From Mesorhabditis belari (lineage: Eukaryota; Nematoda; Chromadorea; Rhabditida; Rhabditidae): a stretch of 64,000 bases of DNA. The translations under genes and the position numbers were made by a program. Under the pieces are notes generated by a model, which did not search any database, was not told the origin of the DNA, and saw nothing but the letters and a program-made list of their open reading frames with translations. The first letter of the stretch is position 1. Each line of letters opens with the position of its first letter. The DNA is taken from positions 1 through 64,000 of the forward strand of contig CAUEEP010000408.1 in NCBI GenBank assembly GCA_958450365.1, in the 5' to 3' direction. This document shows positions 11,001 through 22,824 of the stretch, piece after piece.

Positions 11001-11887
11001 CTGAAAATTGAAAACATAACATAAAAAGCTTAAAAAGTTATCGAAAATCATTAGAATTATCAAATAACGAAGGCTAAAAGTGAAAAGCGGCAATTTTTAA
11101 CCGATGAAACATAATTTTTTTTGCGTTTTTTTGCACTACCGTAATTGCCGCCATTTCTGCCATTGGCAATTTGTGAAAAGACGCTAACTGTTGGAAATTA
11201 TAAAAAAAGACAGTTCTGCGTCAGATTTTCGATTCAAACAATGAAATCTCTTAGCTTACAGTAATTTTTAATACTTAGTGTCTTTTAGAATGCGTGGAAT
11301 GAACAATCTATGATAAAAACGTCTTTCGAATGCGCAAAATGAAAAATCTGTGCCAAGAAACAGTCAAAAATTGCACTAAAAGCACTAACTAAAGGGAATA
11401 ACTTCAAAAAAAAGCTATCATAACTAAGTTATTCGATTGTTTTTACAATATTTACTTAAAATTACTTAACTTTGCTAAAAAAATGTCCTTTTAGCAAAAC
11501 AAAGGCCAAATTTTGAAGAGAATAGCTCAAAAACGAGCCAACAAAGGGCCAAAAGAGCCAAAAAAGAGCCAAAAGAGCCAAAAATGAGACAATGTATCTT
11601 TCGTATGCAAATTTGGGGGTTCCCGGGGACCCTATAGAACCCCGAATCCCAAAAAAGGGGGTCATTCATCCATATGTATACGGTCCAGGATCTAGGGTCG
11701 ACCCTAGCCCTTTCAAAGCATTGCCACGCGTCTTTTTTAGGCCTTTTCATTGCGTTTTTTCCTTTTCCGGTAAACTCAACAAAGCAAAAAATGGTGTACT
11801 TTTGGGAAAACGGGTCAGGGCCTCATTTTTCTACATAGAACTGGGGTAAACTGGGTTTTATTCAGGACTGGCTTAAGTTTTAGCTTC

Positions 11888-12065
11888 TTCCTACTGACCT
11901 ACTGTACATAGTACTGCTAGTTCTAACTACAAATCAGCTAACAGCTAGAAATGTCCTTCAATATCTACTACTGACCCACTGTACATAGTCCTACTGACCC
12001 CGTGTACATAGTACTGCTAGTTCTAACTGCAAACCAGCTAACATCTAGAAATGTCCTTTAATACT
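11888..12065. repeat. Direct repeat around CTGTACATAGTACTGCTAG
   Basis: A block of about 85 bp (CTGTACATAGTACTGCTAGT, then CAGCTAACAGCTAGAAATGT) occurs twice in a row. The second copy contains a small internal duplication. The preceding 11.0-11.9 kb shows no gene, only (AAAAGAGCC)-type short repeats near 11550. Confidence 0.75.
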
Positions 12066-12104
12066 ATTCTTGTTTTAGTTTAATCTCTCTTCTCTGATAC
12101 TCTG

Positions 12105-12240
12105 ATCTCTGATTTCAATAAACTAGCTCTGATTTCACTAAGCTAGCTCTGATTTCACTAAGCTAGCTCTAATTTCAATAAACTAGCTCTGATTTGACTA
12201 AGCTAGCTCTGATTTCACTAAGCTAGCTCCAATTTCCCTC
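12105..12240. repeat. Minisatellite, 20-bp unit CTAGCTCTGATTTCACTAAG
   Basis: About six imperfect copies in a row. The unit contains AGCTAGCT. No coding capacity. Confidence 0.85.
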
Positions 12241-12835
12241 AAATTTTTGCAAAAATCCACAATTGATTGACTGTCCACCTCAGCAGGGATCCTTGAAAGC
12301 AAAAAAAGAGTCCAAAATGGACATCAATCTTCGCTGGATCGGTTACCCACTAAGTAAAGGGGAAAAAGAAGAAGAAAAACAAAGAAACGAGCAAGGGAGA
12401 TTTTAGGCACAAAAAAAAAGTTTTGTGAAGTTGAATTCAAAAGGAGGTATTTGAAGAGTGGTTACGGTAGGATTTTCTTTGAACTTTTGCCTTTTTTTTG
12501 TGCAGAAATCTTAAGGAACAAATTCTAGATCAAGAAATGACACTGTTTTAACACATTCACCACAATCCGATCGATCTCGCCGATTACTAATGACGTTTAT
12601 TTTAAGTACTGTAGTACTGCATGGTCTAGAGTACCTTTTACGACAAAAGTACGATATTTACACTGTAAGATCTAAAGTACAACAGTACTTACGTTCTAAG
12701 GAATAAAATGTAGGTTAGGGTCTGTACGTAAGTTAAGTGCGTACGTTAAAGTAGTATAAGTTAAAGTACGTAAGGTTACTACAGATAAAGCACGGGATAC
12801 GGTAAAATAAGATCTTATTAGTCTTCTCTACTGTA

Positions 12836-12990
12836 AGGTAGGATGTAGGTACTGTAAGCTAAGCTGTAAGTACTGTGAGCTTAACTGTAGGTACTGTAAG
12901 CTAAGTTGTAAGTACTGTAAGCTAAGCTGGAAGTACTGTAAGCTAAGCTGTAAGTACTGTAAGCTAAACTATAGCTACCGTAAGTTAAAC
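12836..12990. repeat. Tandem repeat of GTACTGTAAGCTAAGCTGTAA
   Basis: Roughly seven imperfect copies of a 21-bp unit built from the TACTGTA word common in nematode repeats. The preceding 12600-12830 is enriched in the same GTACT/GTAAG words. Confidence 0.85.
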
Positions 12991-13294
12991 TATTTCCTAA
13001 AGCGTCTAAACGTCTAAAAATCTAAATTTCCCTCTTCACCTAATCGCATTCATTTACAAGCCGAGAAAATCGATCTCCTATAGCTCCATTGTGAGTGAGG
13101 CATTTAGGGATTTAGGGCATGACCCAGGGGTGGGCAAGACCGTCATAAATGTCTCTCTCAACCTCTCAGCCTGTCCCCTAATAGGCTCTAAAGGTCCAGG
13201 GTACCCCTCACTCTCGAGCCACTAAAGGGATTTGTGGGATGTGAAATCGGATACTTGTCAATCAGAGAATGATCTTCTTGGGATAAACTTTTTG

Positions 13295-13665
13295 AGCTTA
13301 AGATTACTGGACGAGGATTTACTGGGTTAAGTTTACTGGACTTGAGTTTACTGGACTGGAGTTTACTGGACTTAAGTTTACTGGACGAAGATTTACTGGA
13401 CTTGAGTTTACTGGACGAAGAGTTACTGGGTTAAGTTTACTGGACTTGGGTTTACTGGACTTGGGTTTACTGGACTTGGGTTTACTGGACTTTACTGGAC
13501 GAAGATTTACTGGCTTAAGTTTACTGGACTTGGGTTTACTGGACTTGAGTTTACTGGACGAAGATTTACTGGACTTGGGTTTACTGGACTTAAGTTTACT
13601 GGACTTTACTGGACTTGAGTTTACTGGCTTAAGTTTACTGGACTTGGGTCTACTAGTTAACTCAA
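13295..13665. repeat. Minisatellite, 15-bp unit TTTACTGGACTTGAG
   Basis: More than 20 copies with variants (GACTTGGG, GACGAAGA, GGCTTAAG). The 87-codon ORF reading LLDLGLLDLSLLD is produced by the repeat and is not a gene. Confidence 0.93.
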
Positions 13666-14194
13666 TCGATTTGAGTAGCTATGATTCTACAAGATTCTTG
13701 GGGAATTGAACCAGCTCTAGCTCTCTAGCTCTAGAGAATTGAACCAAATCTTTAGCTAACTTTGGTCCACCTTTGGTCTTGGCGTACTCTGTGCTCAATT
13801 CTTGCAAATTCTCAATTCTCAACTCTCAATTCTTCCATGAGACACTGAATTCCTCATTTCACAGAAACAATTCGGAAACTCAGTGCACTAGAAATGGTGT
13901 GTTTACAAGAATTGGCTTGGCACAATTACAAGAATTGGCTTGGCTCAATTACTATGAAAATTTTCATCAAAAATTCAAACCCATTACCCGCAAAAAGCGT
14001 TTAGATACGGTATTTGGGAGAAAAGTGTTTACAATCTTTGTCTTTTTGGCTCTTTTTGGCTCTTTTTCCGCTCCTTTTTCCCTCCCAAAATGATCGATCT
14101 TTCACTTCACTCTCAAGAAACAAAAAAACTAAACAACCACCGCCGGTCAAGTGAGTTTAGACAAAAATCGAGAGAAATGGAGAAGAGGAAAAAG

Positions 14195-14285
14195 GTCAAT
14201 GGAAACGAGAATACGGTGGTTGGCGTACTTCGTCAATGGAAACGAGAATACGGTGGTTGGCTTACTTCGTGAAAAAACGGTGCAC
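14195..14285. repeat. Short tandem duplication CGAGAATACGGTGGTTGGC
   Basis: The block TCAATGGAAACGAGAATACGGTGGTTGGC..ACTTCGT occurs twice in succession. A more diverged related tract with GGTGCA..CAAAGGCTGTGTTTC occurs at 14278 and again at 14470. Confidence 0.7.
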
Positions 14286-15119
14286 CACAAAGGCTGTGTT
14301 TCGAAAATGATGGAAAAGCTAGTGTACACAAAGTACAACTGGCTTCAATGGAAACGCTACCAAGCTAGCACACCAAAATTGGCTCTATAGCTATATCTTA
14401 AACAATAGCTTAAAATCTAGAATTTCTTAGTAATCGATTAGATAATTTGAAAAGAAATCCCTTAAAAAACGGTGCAGTACAAAGGCTGTGTTTCTAAAAT
14501 GATCGAAACGCTACACAAAGTACAACTAGCTTCAATAGAAACGCTACCGATCTAGCACACGAAAATTGGCTATTCTTCTGGCTTAATTTCTCAATAGCTT
14601 TGTTCGCAATAGCTTTGTTCCCAATAGCTTGATGTATTTTGTGCTCAACTCTGCAAATACACCATTTCTGGAACACTCGATTCTCACAGAAGCTATCACA
14701 GAAGCTCACAGAAGCTATCATGAGAAAAATTGAAGAATTCAATGCACCAGAAAGCGGGCATTTATAGAGTTAAGCACAAGAAACGAATAACAAACCGGTG
14801 GGTATCCGTTTGAATAAGCGATCCGTTGCGTTTTCTCCTCTTTCGTTAAACCGAATTGATGTGGAAAATCACCAGCTTTCGAGCTGGGAACGAGGTTCTG
14901 GAAAGCGTTTCATTATTTTTAAGTAATATGAGAAAATGGCAAGGAATGTTGTTTGAGATAAGAGATGTGAATCAGAGAAATTTCAGAGAAGTTATCGAGC
15001 AGTCGATTCAATTCACATAAAGTTCTAGAATTTGTCAGCTAGAACAGTAAAATATTCCAAGATTCTGTGACATAATAAGGTTCCAAAGACGGCTTTAAAC
15101 ACATTTCTGGATTATGGGC

Positions 15120-15385
15120 CAAGCTAGGTCATCCAGGCTAGGCTAGGCTAGGTCAGGACCAGGCTAGGTCAGGCTAGGCTAGGCCAGGTTAGGACAAGCT
15201 AGGCCAGGTTAGGCCAGGCTAGGCCGACCAGGCTAGGCCAGGACCAGGGACAAAGCAAGGCAGGCTCAAGTTGGTTGGCTAGGCTAGGCTGGGTTAGATC
15301 AATGCTAGACCAGGCCAGGCCACGGTTAGACTAGGTTTGCCAAGAGAGGCTAGACCAGGCACAGACTGCCAGCCTAGACCCAGTT
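15120..15385. repeat. AGGCTAGGCCAGG repeat
   Basis: Irregular tandem repeats of AGGCTAGG, AGGCCAGG and AGGTCAGG words over about 260 bp, unlike the AT-rich surroundings. Confidence 0.85.
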
Positions 15386-15531
15386 TTCCAATTTCTGTCT
15401 AGAAGTGAAAAAAACGAGTGTATAAGACGTGGATTTAGGAATTGGACTTAGGAACTAGACGTAAAGAATCGTGAATTGATTGAATTGATTAAGGCCTAAT
15501 CTTTTCAATCCTACAGTCAATCCTAAGCCTA

Positions 15532-15611
15532 CAGTCGAACTTCGATATAACTTCGATACAACGAAACGTTCGATCTAACGATGGTCCGTTTCGTTTATCA
15601 AAGTTCGACTG
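15532..15611. mobile_element. Complete 80-bp pogo/Tigger-type MITE with TA target duplication
   Basis: Begins CAGTCGAACTTCGATATAAC and ends CGTTTATCAAAGTTCGACTG, inverted repeats that match in most positions. TA flanks both sides (15530-15531 and 15612-15613). The element is almost only its two inverted repeats. It is followed by three copies of AGTTGAGCAGC. Confidence 0.85.
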
Positions 15612-16059
15612 TAGTTGAGCAGCAGTTGAGCAGCAGTTGAGCAGCAGTTGTTAGTTGTTTTAACCAAACCTGTATATTTGGATACGGTTGCCCATAAGGG
15701 GCCTCGAGTTTCGCCATTCGCAATTCGAGGAAAGGGAATATAGGGACGCGAAATCGGGATCAAATGGAGAGAATTGGCAGGCAAGGAGTGGCTCAAGGAA
15801 AAGGAAAATAGAGAAATGAAGATATTGGGAAAAGATTGCAAGAAATGGAGAGAGAGAAGAGACGAAAGCCCAAAAATGGTAGCTGACGATGGAAAGGGGC
15901 GGAGTTTGTGGGGAAAGGGTTCACGCAGCTTGAATCTAGAAAATCTAGAAAATCTAGAAAATAAACAAGACTGTGATGCGTAGCTTTCTATTGTAAATAT
16001 GTAAATTGTTTGTCAAGATTCTAAATTGTCAAGCTTTCCATGGAATTCTGTAATTGGGA

Positions 16060-16330
16060 GACACTGGCATTGCTAGGACACTGGCATTGCTAGGACACTG
16101 GCATTGCTAGGACACTGGCATTGCTAGGACACTGGCATTGCTAGGACACTGGCATTGCTAGGACACTGGCATTGCTAGGACACTGGCATTGCTAGTACAC
16201 TGGCATTGCTAGGACACTGGCATTGCTAGGACACTGGCATTGCTAGGACACTGGCATTGCTAGGACACTGGCATTGCTAGGACACTGTCATTGTCAGGAC
16301 ACTGTCATTGTCAGGACACTGTCATTGCCT
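16060..16330. repeat. Minisatellite, 17-bp unit GACACTGGCATTGCTAG
   Basis: About 13 near-perfect copies followed by two or three copies of a variant (GACACTGTCATTGTCAG). One unit carries TAGTACACTGG instead of TAGGACACTGG. Confidence 0.96.
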
Positions 16331-17029
16331 GGCTTTAGCCCAGTGTCATTAATCCTGGCTTAACCCGGGTTCACTTTCAAGCAAATCTTAGCCAATAGCT
16401 TAGCCAATATCTTAGCCAATCGATCATGATGACGGCCAGATTCAACAAGAATTTAGAGAACAAATATGAATCTATTAACAAATCTATTAAACTCTTCAGA
16501 GAGTCTAATATTAAACAAGATTTTCTCGTCTACCATCAATTGAGAGCAATTATTTGCTTTGGAAAACGCCATTGGTAAACGCGAATCAAATCGATTGAGA
16601 TGATTGCGTCAATTTGGAGGAAATTAACAGTAAATGGGATAGGATTAACAATAGATAGGATAGGAAGTTGAGATTGATAACAGACGTGCATCAGGAAAAA
16701 TTGTTTGTGCTTTTGTTGAGCACAAAGTACACAAGACAAGCGAGCTGGCTAGAAAAAAAAAGCCAAATTAAACAAAGTAAAGCTTAGTCTTAAACGCCAA
16801 TCGTCTGGAGCATCGATTCACTAGTAAAGATTCACTAGAATCAGCTAGATAACGTACTAGATTCACTAGTACGTTGGATTGCCTTCTTTTGCTTTCGCTG
16901 ATGATCTGATCTGATCTGATCAATGATCTGATCTAGTTAATTTGCATAATTGAATACGAGAATCAAATTCTAGACTGAGACTGAGAATTCTAGGCCTTAC
17001 AAAGCTAAAAAAATAATATAAACCACTGT

Positions 17030-17210
17030 ACTCTGGCCTTTAGCTTAGCTTAGCTTAGTTCAAAAGCTTAGCTTAGCTTAAAGGCTTAGCTTAGCTCAAA
17101 AGCTTAGCTCAGCTTAGCTCAAAGGCTTAGCTTAGCTTAGCTTAAAAGCTTAGCTTAGCTTAAAGGCTTAGCTTAGCTCAAAAGCTTAGCTTAGCTCAAA
17201 AGACAAAAAG
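17030..17210. repeat. AGCTTAGCTTAAAGGCTTAGCTCAAA repeat
   Basis: Tandem AGCTTAGC words in roughly 20-27-bp higher units over 180 bp. Confidence 0.85.
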
Positions 17211-17929
17211 AAAGCTAGAAAAAGACTCAAAAACTATAGTTTATCTATCTAAGATTCTAATAACTTAGATTCTAATATTACATTCTAATACTTAGATTCT
17301 AATCTGAAAATTAGATTTAAATCATGAACATGTTTGCATAAGAATATTGGAATGGGGAAGCATTACTGCTTGGGGATTATCACAAGAGACATTGCGCAAT
17401 AGAGAGACTGAAGTGATTGAGTGAATGAATGGCCAAGAATGATAGAAAGCCAAGTAGCCAAGTAGCCAAGTAAACTATGGAAAAACAAGAATATAATAGA
17501 ATTTGCAGAATCTGTCTAATCTCTTTCGTAAACTCTTGAAAATTGGTGGAAGGGCAGGTGCTAAATATGGATTGACGACTTGGAAAAACGAAAATACTAG
17601 AAATACTAGAAAATGGAAAGCTTTAGATAAAATAAAAGCAATTATAGATAACTAGAGTTATAGCTATTGATAGATATGGTTATGGCGATCGTTATAGAGA
17701 TAGTTATAGATAAGTTATAGAGATAGACTTGATGTCAGCAAGTTTTGTAGCTGGCTGTCTATTGCTGTTGCTAGTTATTGCTATAACTAGCAACCAGTTA
17801 TAGCATAAAAAATATTTGATGACTTGCTAGGATTACGGTAGAAAGTACAAAAGTTTACGAGATGATAATAAAATTTGCATTTAACCCGCCGGACTACCAG
17901 TAGACTTTGCTTAGATGTTGATTTTCCCG

Positions 17930-18315
17930 GGTTCAAGACCAGGGTCAGGCCAGGGCCAGGCCAGGCCAGGCTCAGGCCGGGTCTAGTCCTGGCTTGGCTT
18001 ACAAAAGTCAGGCTTAGGTCAGGGCCAGGTCAGGACCAGGTCAGGACCAGGTCAGGGCTTAAGCCAGGCTCAGGCCAGGCCTGGTCCTGGCTTAGCTTTC
18101 AAAAGTTAGGCTTAGATCAGGGTCAGGGTCAGGCCGGTCTCAGGCCAAAGCTCAGTTAGAAGCCTAGTCCTGGCTTAGCTTACAAAAGTCAGTCCTTGGC
18201 TACAAGTTCTATGCTTTGGGTTACCGTAGTGGATCTTTTAGATAATACAAAGGGCTACTGTAGAAGTGGATATCTTTTAGGCCAGGGCTTAGGCCAGGGC
18301 TTAGGCCAGGGCTTA
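17930..18315. repeat. CAGGTCAGGACC/CAGGGCTTAGGC repeat
   Basis: Imperfect GC-rich repeats of CAGGCCAGG, CAGGTCAGGACC and TTAGGCCAGGGC with a larger unit that includes CTGGCTTAGCTTACAAAAGT (about 17990, 18080, 18170). The 94-codon ORF here is a repeat by-product. Confidence 0.85.
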
Positions 18316-18769
18316 GGCTCTGTCAGAGCCAGACCTTGGCTCTGAACCTTGTCTGGTTTACAAACCCTGGGGCTTAGTGGGAACAACCCAACCAAGCTAA
18401 ATGCTCAGCTAATCTTGTTAGCTTTCATTAAAATAGACAAGAATTCCGGTATAAGTACCGCTCGGAATCCATTCCTGCAAGATGCAAGATATCTAAATGT
18501 ATAGTCAAAGGCCACAGTACCCAGTAAGCAAGGCTTACTGTAAGCTTACTGTAATCTTCCCACAATCCTCTTCACTCCTTGTCTCTGCAAGTGACAACTC
18601 TGTTCCCCACCTCGTCTTATCGATCAGCGATCTTTTCCCCCGCAACTCGTCACCCATTTTAATACGGATTACCACATTCTTATCGCGATTGGATCAAGAA
18701 ATGGGTATTGGAATGGATTTGGATAAGGAAATGGGCCTCAATAATAATTATTGGCTTGGTTACAAACCT

Positions 18770-19050
18770 GAATTGTCTAGACCACTGCTACAGTATTCCT
18801 GTGTCCTACAGTATCCCTACAGTCTCTCTACAGTCTCCCTAAAGCCTAAAAGCTGTCTATACCTCCTACAGTAGCTGCTTAGGCTTAGGTGTCTAAGCAG
18901 CTACTGTAGGACCTAAGCCTAAGCAGCTACTGTGTCTACAATCTACTTCTACAGTAATCCCCATTGACTACGTTGTCTAAAGGATGCCTACTTCTACAGT
19001 ACTCCGCTTGGATTCATTAAAATCCATCTACAATCTCCTACAATAATCCA
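18770..19050. repeat. CTACAGTA/TACTGTAG-rich tract
   Basis: Many CTACAGTA, TACAGTCTCC and CTACTGTAGG words, including an inverted pair TACAGTAGCTGCTTAGGCTT and CCTAAGCAGCTACTGTAGG at about 18860-18910. No gene seen. Confidence 0.6.
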
Positions 19051-19527
19051 GCACTGCTATTTCTTTGCTAACTTGCTAACTAACTAACTAAAGATACTAG
19101 ATATCTAAGTCATCCTTATCTCTAATATCTAAGTATGTTAAAGTCTTTGTTATCTCCTCTTTCCATGTAAACCCATGACTCAATTCAATGGTTTTCCACT
19201 CAATGGACTCCACCCAATTGCTCTCTTTTCACTCTCACTCCCCAAAAAAACAATCGAATCCCTTTCCCCCATTCATTCCCATTTTCATTGTCTCATTGTC
19301 TGCTTTCAGAGATGGTGCAAATTATACTGTACATTGCTCATTAGCATTAAAAAGTGGCTACAGTACTGTTAGCCTTGAAAGTGATACTTTGAGATAGATG
19401 TAAAAATCGAGTTTGATTTTGATTTTAAGGAGAACTCAGCTAGAGCTGGGTAAATGAACCAGGAGAATTGCTTAGCTGGATAGTCGATATAATAGAATAG
19501 TCTAGAGGATTTGTTGGCTCCAGTCTG

Positions 19528-19640
19528 GTTTTGGTTTGGTTTGGTTTGGTTTGGTTGGGTTTGGCTTTGGTTTGGCTTTGGTTTGGCCTTGGCTTTGTTT
19601 TGGCTTTGGTTTGGCCTTGGTTTTAGTTTAGCTTTGACTT
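19528..19640. repeat. TTTGG microsatellite-like tract
   Basis: GGTTTGGTTTGGTTTGG grading into GGCTTTGGTTTGGCCTT repeats. Confidence 0.85.
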
Positions 19641-20369
19641 CTTGGGATGTACAAAGACTTCTTGGGATGAAAGCCCGTTAAGAAGCTTATAAGCAAAAAC
19701 TATATCTAGCAGATAGCAAAACTTTTAAGCTAGTTTTTGTGTGTTTACAATGATGATAAGCAGCTAATCTTTAGATCATTCGACTCGTCTTTTCAAGCTC
19801 TACAAGATGTTTTAGATACCTAGACATCTCTAGACATCTCTAGACAAGATGATACCGAGATTCCACCGCGAGCTCCAATCGGTTCCTTGTTAGCTTTTGG
19901 TTAGCCTGGAAACCTGGTTAGCCTGGGTTTTAAGCAAAGTTGAGTCTTGCACTTTCTCCTCATTTCTTTGCCTAAGCAAATCAAGAGAACCCTAAAAATA
20001 GTGAAAGAAAAAGGGGAAAGGGTCGAATGACCGAGGAGAGCGCGCCATCTGGCGTGTGCCCCTCAGTCCCTTTCCTAAAAAAGAAAAAAAGTGTCTCTCT
20101 TTAGCTCCTTTCTCTTTTTTTTTCTTTTCACGAGTACCCCATTCATTCAAGCACATACAGAGTGAAGGGGCTGAGACAGTAGAAATTGCAGGGTCTTTTT
20201 TTCATTCAATCCAGTCGATTATTGATTGAAAGTATTGGGAATCGACTTGATTTTGGATTGGGATGCTTGATTAGCTTTGTCCAAGCCAAGTATAGTTTTA
20301 GAATTGGTTAGATTTGAGGCTACAGGATTAGTACAGTTGTTCTAGAAGGTCGACAAGTTCTATAAGCTT

Positions 20370-20625
20370 TGACAAGCCAGCCAGCCAGCCAGCTTTAACA
20401 AGCCAGCCAACCAACCAGCCAGCTTTGACAAGCCAACCAACCAACCAGCTTTGACAAGCCAGCCAACCAGCCAGCTTTGACAAGCCAGCTAACCAGTCAG
20501 CCAGCTTTGACAAACCAGCCAGTCAGCCAGCTTTGACAAGCCAGCCAGCCAGCTTTGATCAGCCAGCCAGCCAGCCAGCCAACCAGCCTTGACAAGCCAG
20601 CCAGCCAGCCAGCTTTGACCAGTCA
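20370..20625. repeat. CCAGCCAGCTTTGACAAG repeat
   Basis: About ten copies of CAGCCAGCTTTGACAAGC with variable numbers of CCAGCCAAC. A short array of the reverse complement occurs at 21300-21345, so the two arrays are in inverted orientation 700 bp apart. Confidence 0.9.
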
Positions 20626-21095
20626 AGTACGATCTTACTGTAGCTTATTCACCTAGCTAGAATAGTAATTCACAGCTTTACCCAAGCTTTAACCAACCCG
20701 CCAGTCTTACAATAACTTTTATCTATCTCCACCTGTTTAAGCCAACTATTTGTAACTCTAGGCTCACTATTAGCTTCAGAATTGTTCCAGAAGCAATTCC
20801 AAAACCAGTCTGGCCTTACCCAACACATCAAAATCTCAAAATGAAGTAATTGAACCGTATCTATAAAGTTCCTCATTTCTTAAAAACCTTTCTCTTGCAA
20901 AGTTTGCTTTTCCTTCAAAAATCTCTTCCAAATTTCTCCAAATTCCTCCAAAATCTCTTTCAAATCAAAAAATCTCATTCATTTTGTTATTTTGAAATCG
21001 TTTTTGGTGGTGGTTGGTCGTAAATTTCTCTTTAGCAATGGGTAATCGAAGAGAAAAGAAAAGGAGAAAATACCTCTCTTCTTGGTCTGTTGGTC

Positions 21096-21209
21096 ATGGT
21101 ACTGAAGGAAAAAAAACAAGAACAGAAATGTGAATGTGAAGGAAATGGGTACCATTTCTTTTGCCAATCATTGAATTTCTTTTGCCAATCCTTTCTAGCG
21201 CATTCATTT
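21096..21209. repeat. 110-bp direct repeat, copy 1
   Basis: Starts ATGGTACTGAAGGAAA and ends CCAATCCTTTCTAGCGC. It is nearly identical to 21713-21820. The copies bracket the inverted CTGGCTGG array and the 81-bp satellite at 21351-21705. Confidence 0.88.
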
Positions 21210-21350
21210 CTTCTATGGTCACGGGAAAAATGAAGTTTTTAAAGACCCAAAAATGATGCATTTACGAATTTGGAAATTTTCGAACTGCCTGTAGTACTTG
21301 TCAAAGCTGGCTGGCTGGCTGGCTGGCTTGTCAAAGCTGGCTGGTGTCAA

Positions 21351-21705
21351 GACCCTCTAGTACTAGAGGTGCCTGTAGTACTAGAGGTGCCTGTAGAGGT
21401 GCCTGTAGTACTAGACCCTCTAGTACTAGAGGTGCCTGTAGTACTAGAGCTGCCTGTAGTACTAGAGGTGCCTGTAGAGGTGCCTGTAGTACTAGACCCT
21501 CTAGTACTAGAGGTGCCTGTAGTACTAGAGCTGCCTGTAGTACTAGAGGTGCCTGTAGAGGTGCCTGTAGTACTAGACCCTCTAGTACTAGAGGTGCCTG
21601 TAGTACTAGAGCTGCCTGTAGTACTAGAGGTGCCTGTAGAGGTGCCTGTAGTACTAGAGCTGCCTGTAGTACTAGTGGTGCCTGTAGTACTAGACCCTCT
21701 AGTAT
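21351..21705. repeat. Satellite with 81-bp higher-order unit built from TAGTACTAGAGGTGCCTG
   Basis: GACCCTCTAG begins at 21414, 21495 and 21576, exactly 81 bp apart, with further copies at 21351 and 21693. Inside each unit an 18-bp subunit repeats, and CTCTAGTACTAGAG is a perfect palindrome. Long ORFs run through in several frames on both strands and are artefacts. Confidence 0.95.
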
Positions 21706-21712
21706 GAACCGC

Positions 21713-21820
21713 ATGGTACTGAAGGAAAGAAAAACAAGAACAGAAATGTGAATGTGAAGGGAATGGGTACCATTTCTTTTGCCAATCATTGAATTTCTTT
21801 TGCCAATCCTTTCTAGCGCC
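21713..21820. repeat. 110-bp direct repeat, copy 2
   Basis: Near-identical to 21096-21209, sharing AACAGAAATGTGAATGTGAA and CTTTTGCCAATCATTGAATT. Confidence 0.88.
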
Positions 21821-22626
21821 TTTTGCCAATCCTTCTAATGCCAATCCTTCTTTTCAATTCCTCATTTCTCTTATTGAAGCTTTAAAAATGGTTTTCAAAG
21901 ACCCAAAAACGATGCGTTTACGAAATCGAGCACAAAGTACACAAAGAAAGAGAAAAGAAAGGGAAAAGAAAGAGGAATTTTTGGTTAATTTGGCTTTTTG
22001 GCTAATTTGGCTTTGGCTTTGGCTTTCAGCGGCTTTTTCAAAGAAAACCTTCTTTGTCAATCAACTTTTCATCGAATTTTCGAATGAATAACATTGAAAT
22101 GATTCATTTTGCGGCAAAGATTTCCCCCTAAAATGAGTAATTTCTTTGCATTTCTTTAAAAAAACATCGATTTTCTAAAGTTTTTCCAAAAAAAAATGAG
22201 TCTAAACTTGAAAAAAAACTAGGTTTCAAAACACAGCTGCATTCAAATTCAAAAAAAAAGTTTCAACCTTTTTACAAATCTTTTTAAAAAGCTCTTTTAA
22301 AGCTTTTTTTTTGAATAGTGCAAAAACAAGAGCAAATTTCTTGTTTTTAGTCATTGCAAAAATGCAAAAAGAGATAAAAACAATGGAACTACGGTATGAT
22401 TAGTCATCTTTTAGAAAGAAAGTCATCTTTGTATGGATTGAAGACAATTTTAGACAATTTGAAGAATTTGAAGGAATGTAATGTCTTAAAAAGCAATGTA
22501 ATGTCTTTCTGTGGCTTGACTCAGAGTTAAGCTTGACTTTTGACTTTGTTTTGTCTTGCTTGACCTGACTTACAGACCCCGGAACCCGGTCAAACAATAA
22601 AGTATGAAATTGCAAAGAAAAATTTC

Positions 22627-22694
22627 CGGAGATGGGATTGAACCCTCGACCTTCCGCTTACCAGCCAAATGCTCTGCCACTTAGCTATGCTGTA
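22627..22694 (-). repeat. tRNA-like unit (SINE or tRNA pseudogene), minus strand
   Basis: On the minus strand an A-box-like TAGCTAAGTGG is followed after about 35 nt by a good B box, GGTTCAATCCC. The GAGCATTTGGCTGGTAAGC segment recalls a tRNA-Thr anticodon arm. The acceptor ends do not pair well, so this is more likely a tRNA-derived repeat than a working tRNA. Confidence 0.5.
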
Positions 22695-22824
22695 CCTGTG
22701 TGCCAAAGAAGAAAAGGGAATACAAAGGAAAAGAGCCGACTAAGCTCAACAAAACAACAAAAAAAAGCTTAACAAAACAAAGGTAGAAAGGTTAAGGGCC
22801 GGTTTTTTTGGCTAGACCCTGCTG

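Noticed and set aside
11000..13000. Search for the E-protein start exon and N-terminal activation motif
   Set aside because: No candidate with the LSDLLDF-type motif and a phase-0 donor could be supported here, so the gene model is left 5' incomplete.
13446..13709. 87-codon ORF GLLDLGLLDLS
   Set aside because: Translation of a 15-bp minisatellite; no start context, splice sites or family.
16060..16330. Possible CRISPR array
   Set aside because: Perfect tandem 17-bp units with no spacers, in a eukaryotic sequence.
21270..21844. Five overlapping ORFs of 135-165 codons on both strands
   Set aside because: All are frames of the 81-bp satellite whose length is a multiple of three.
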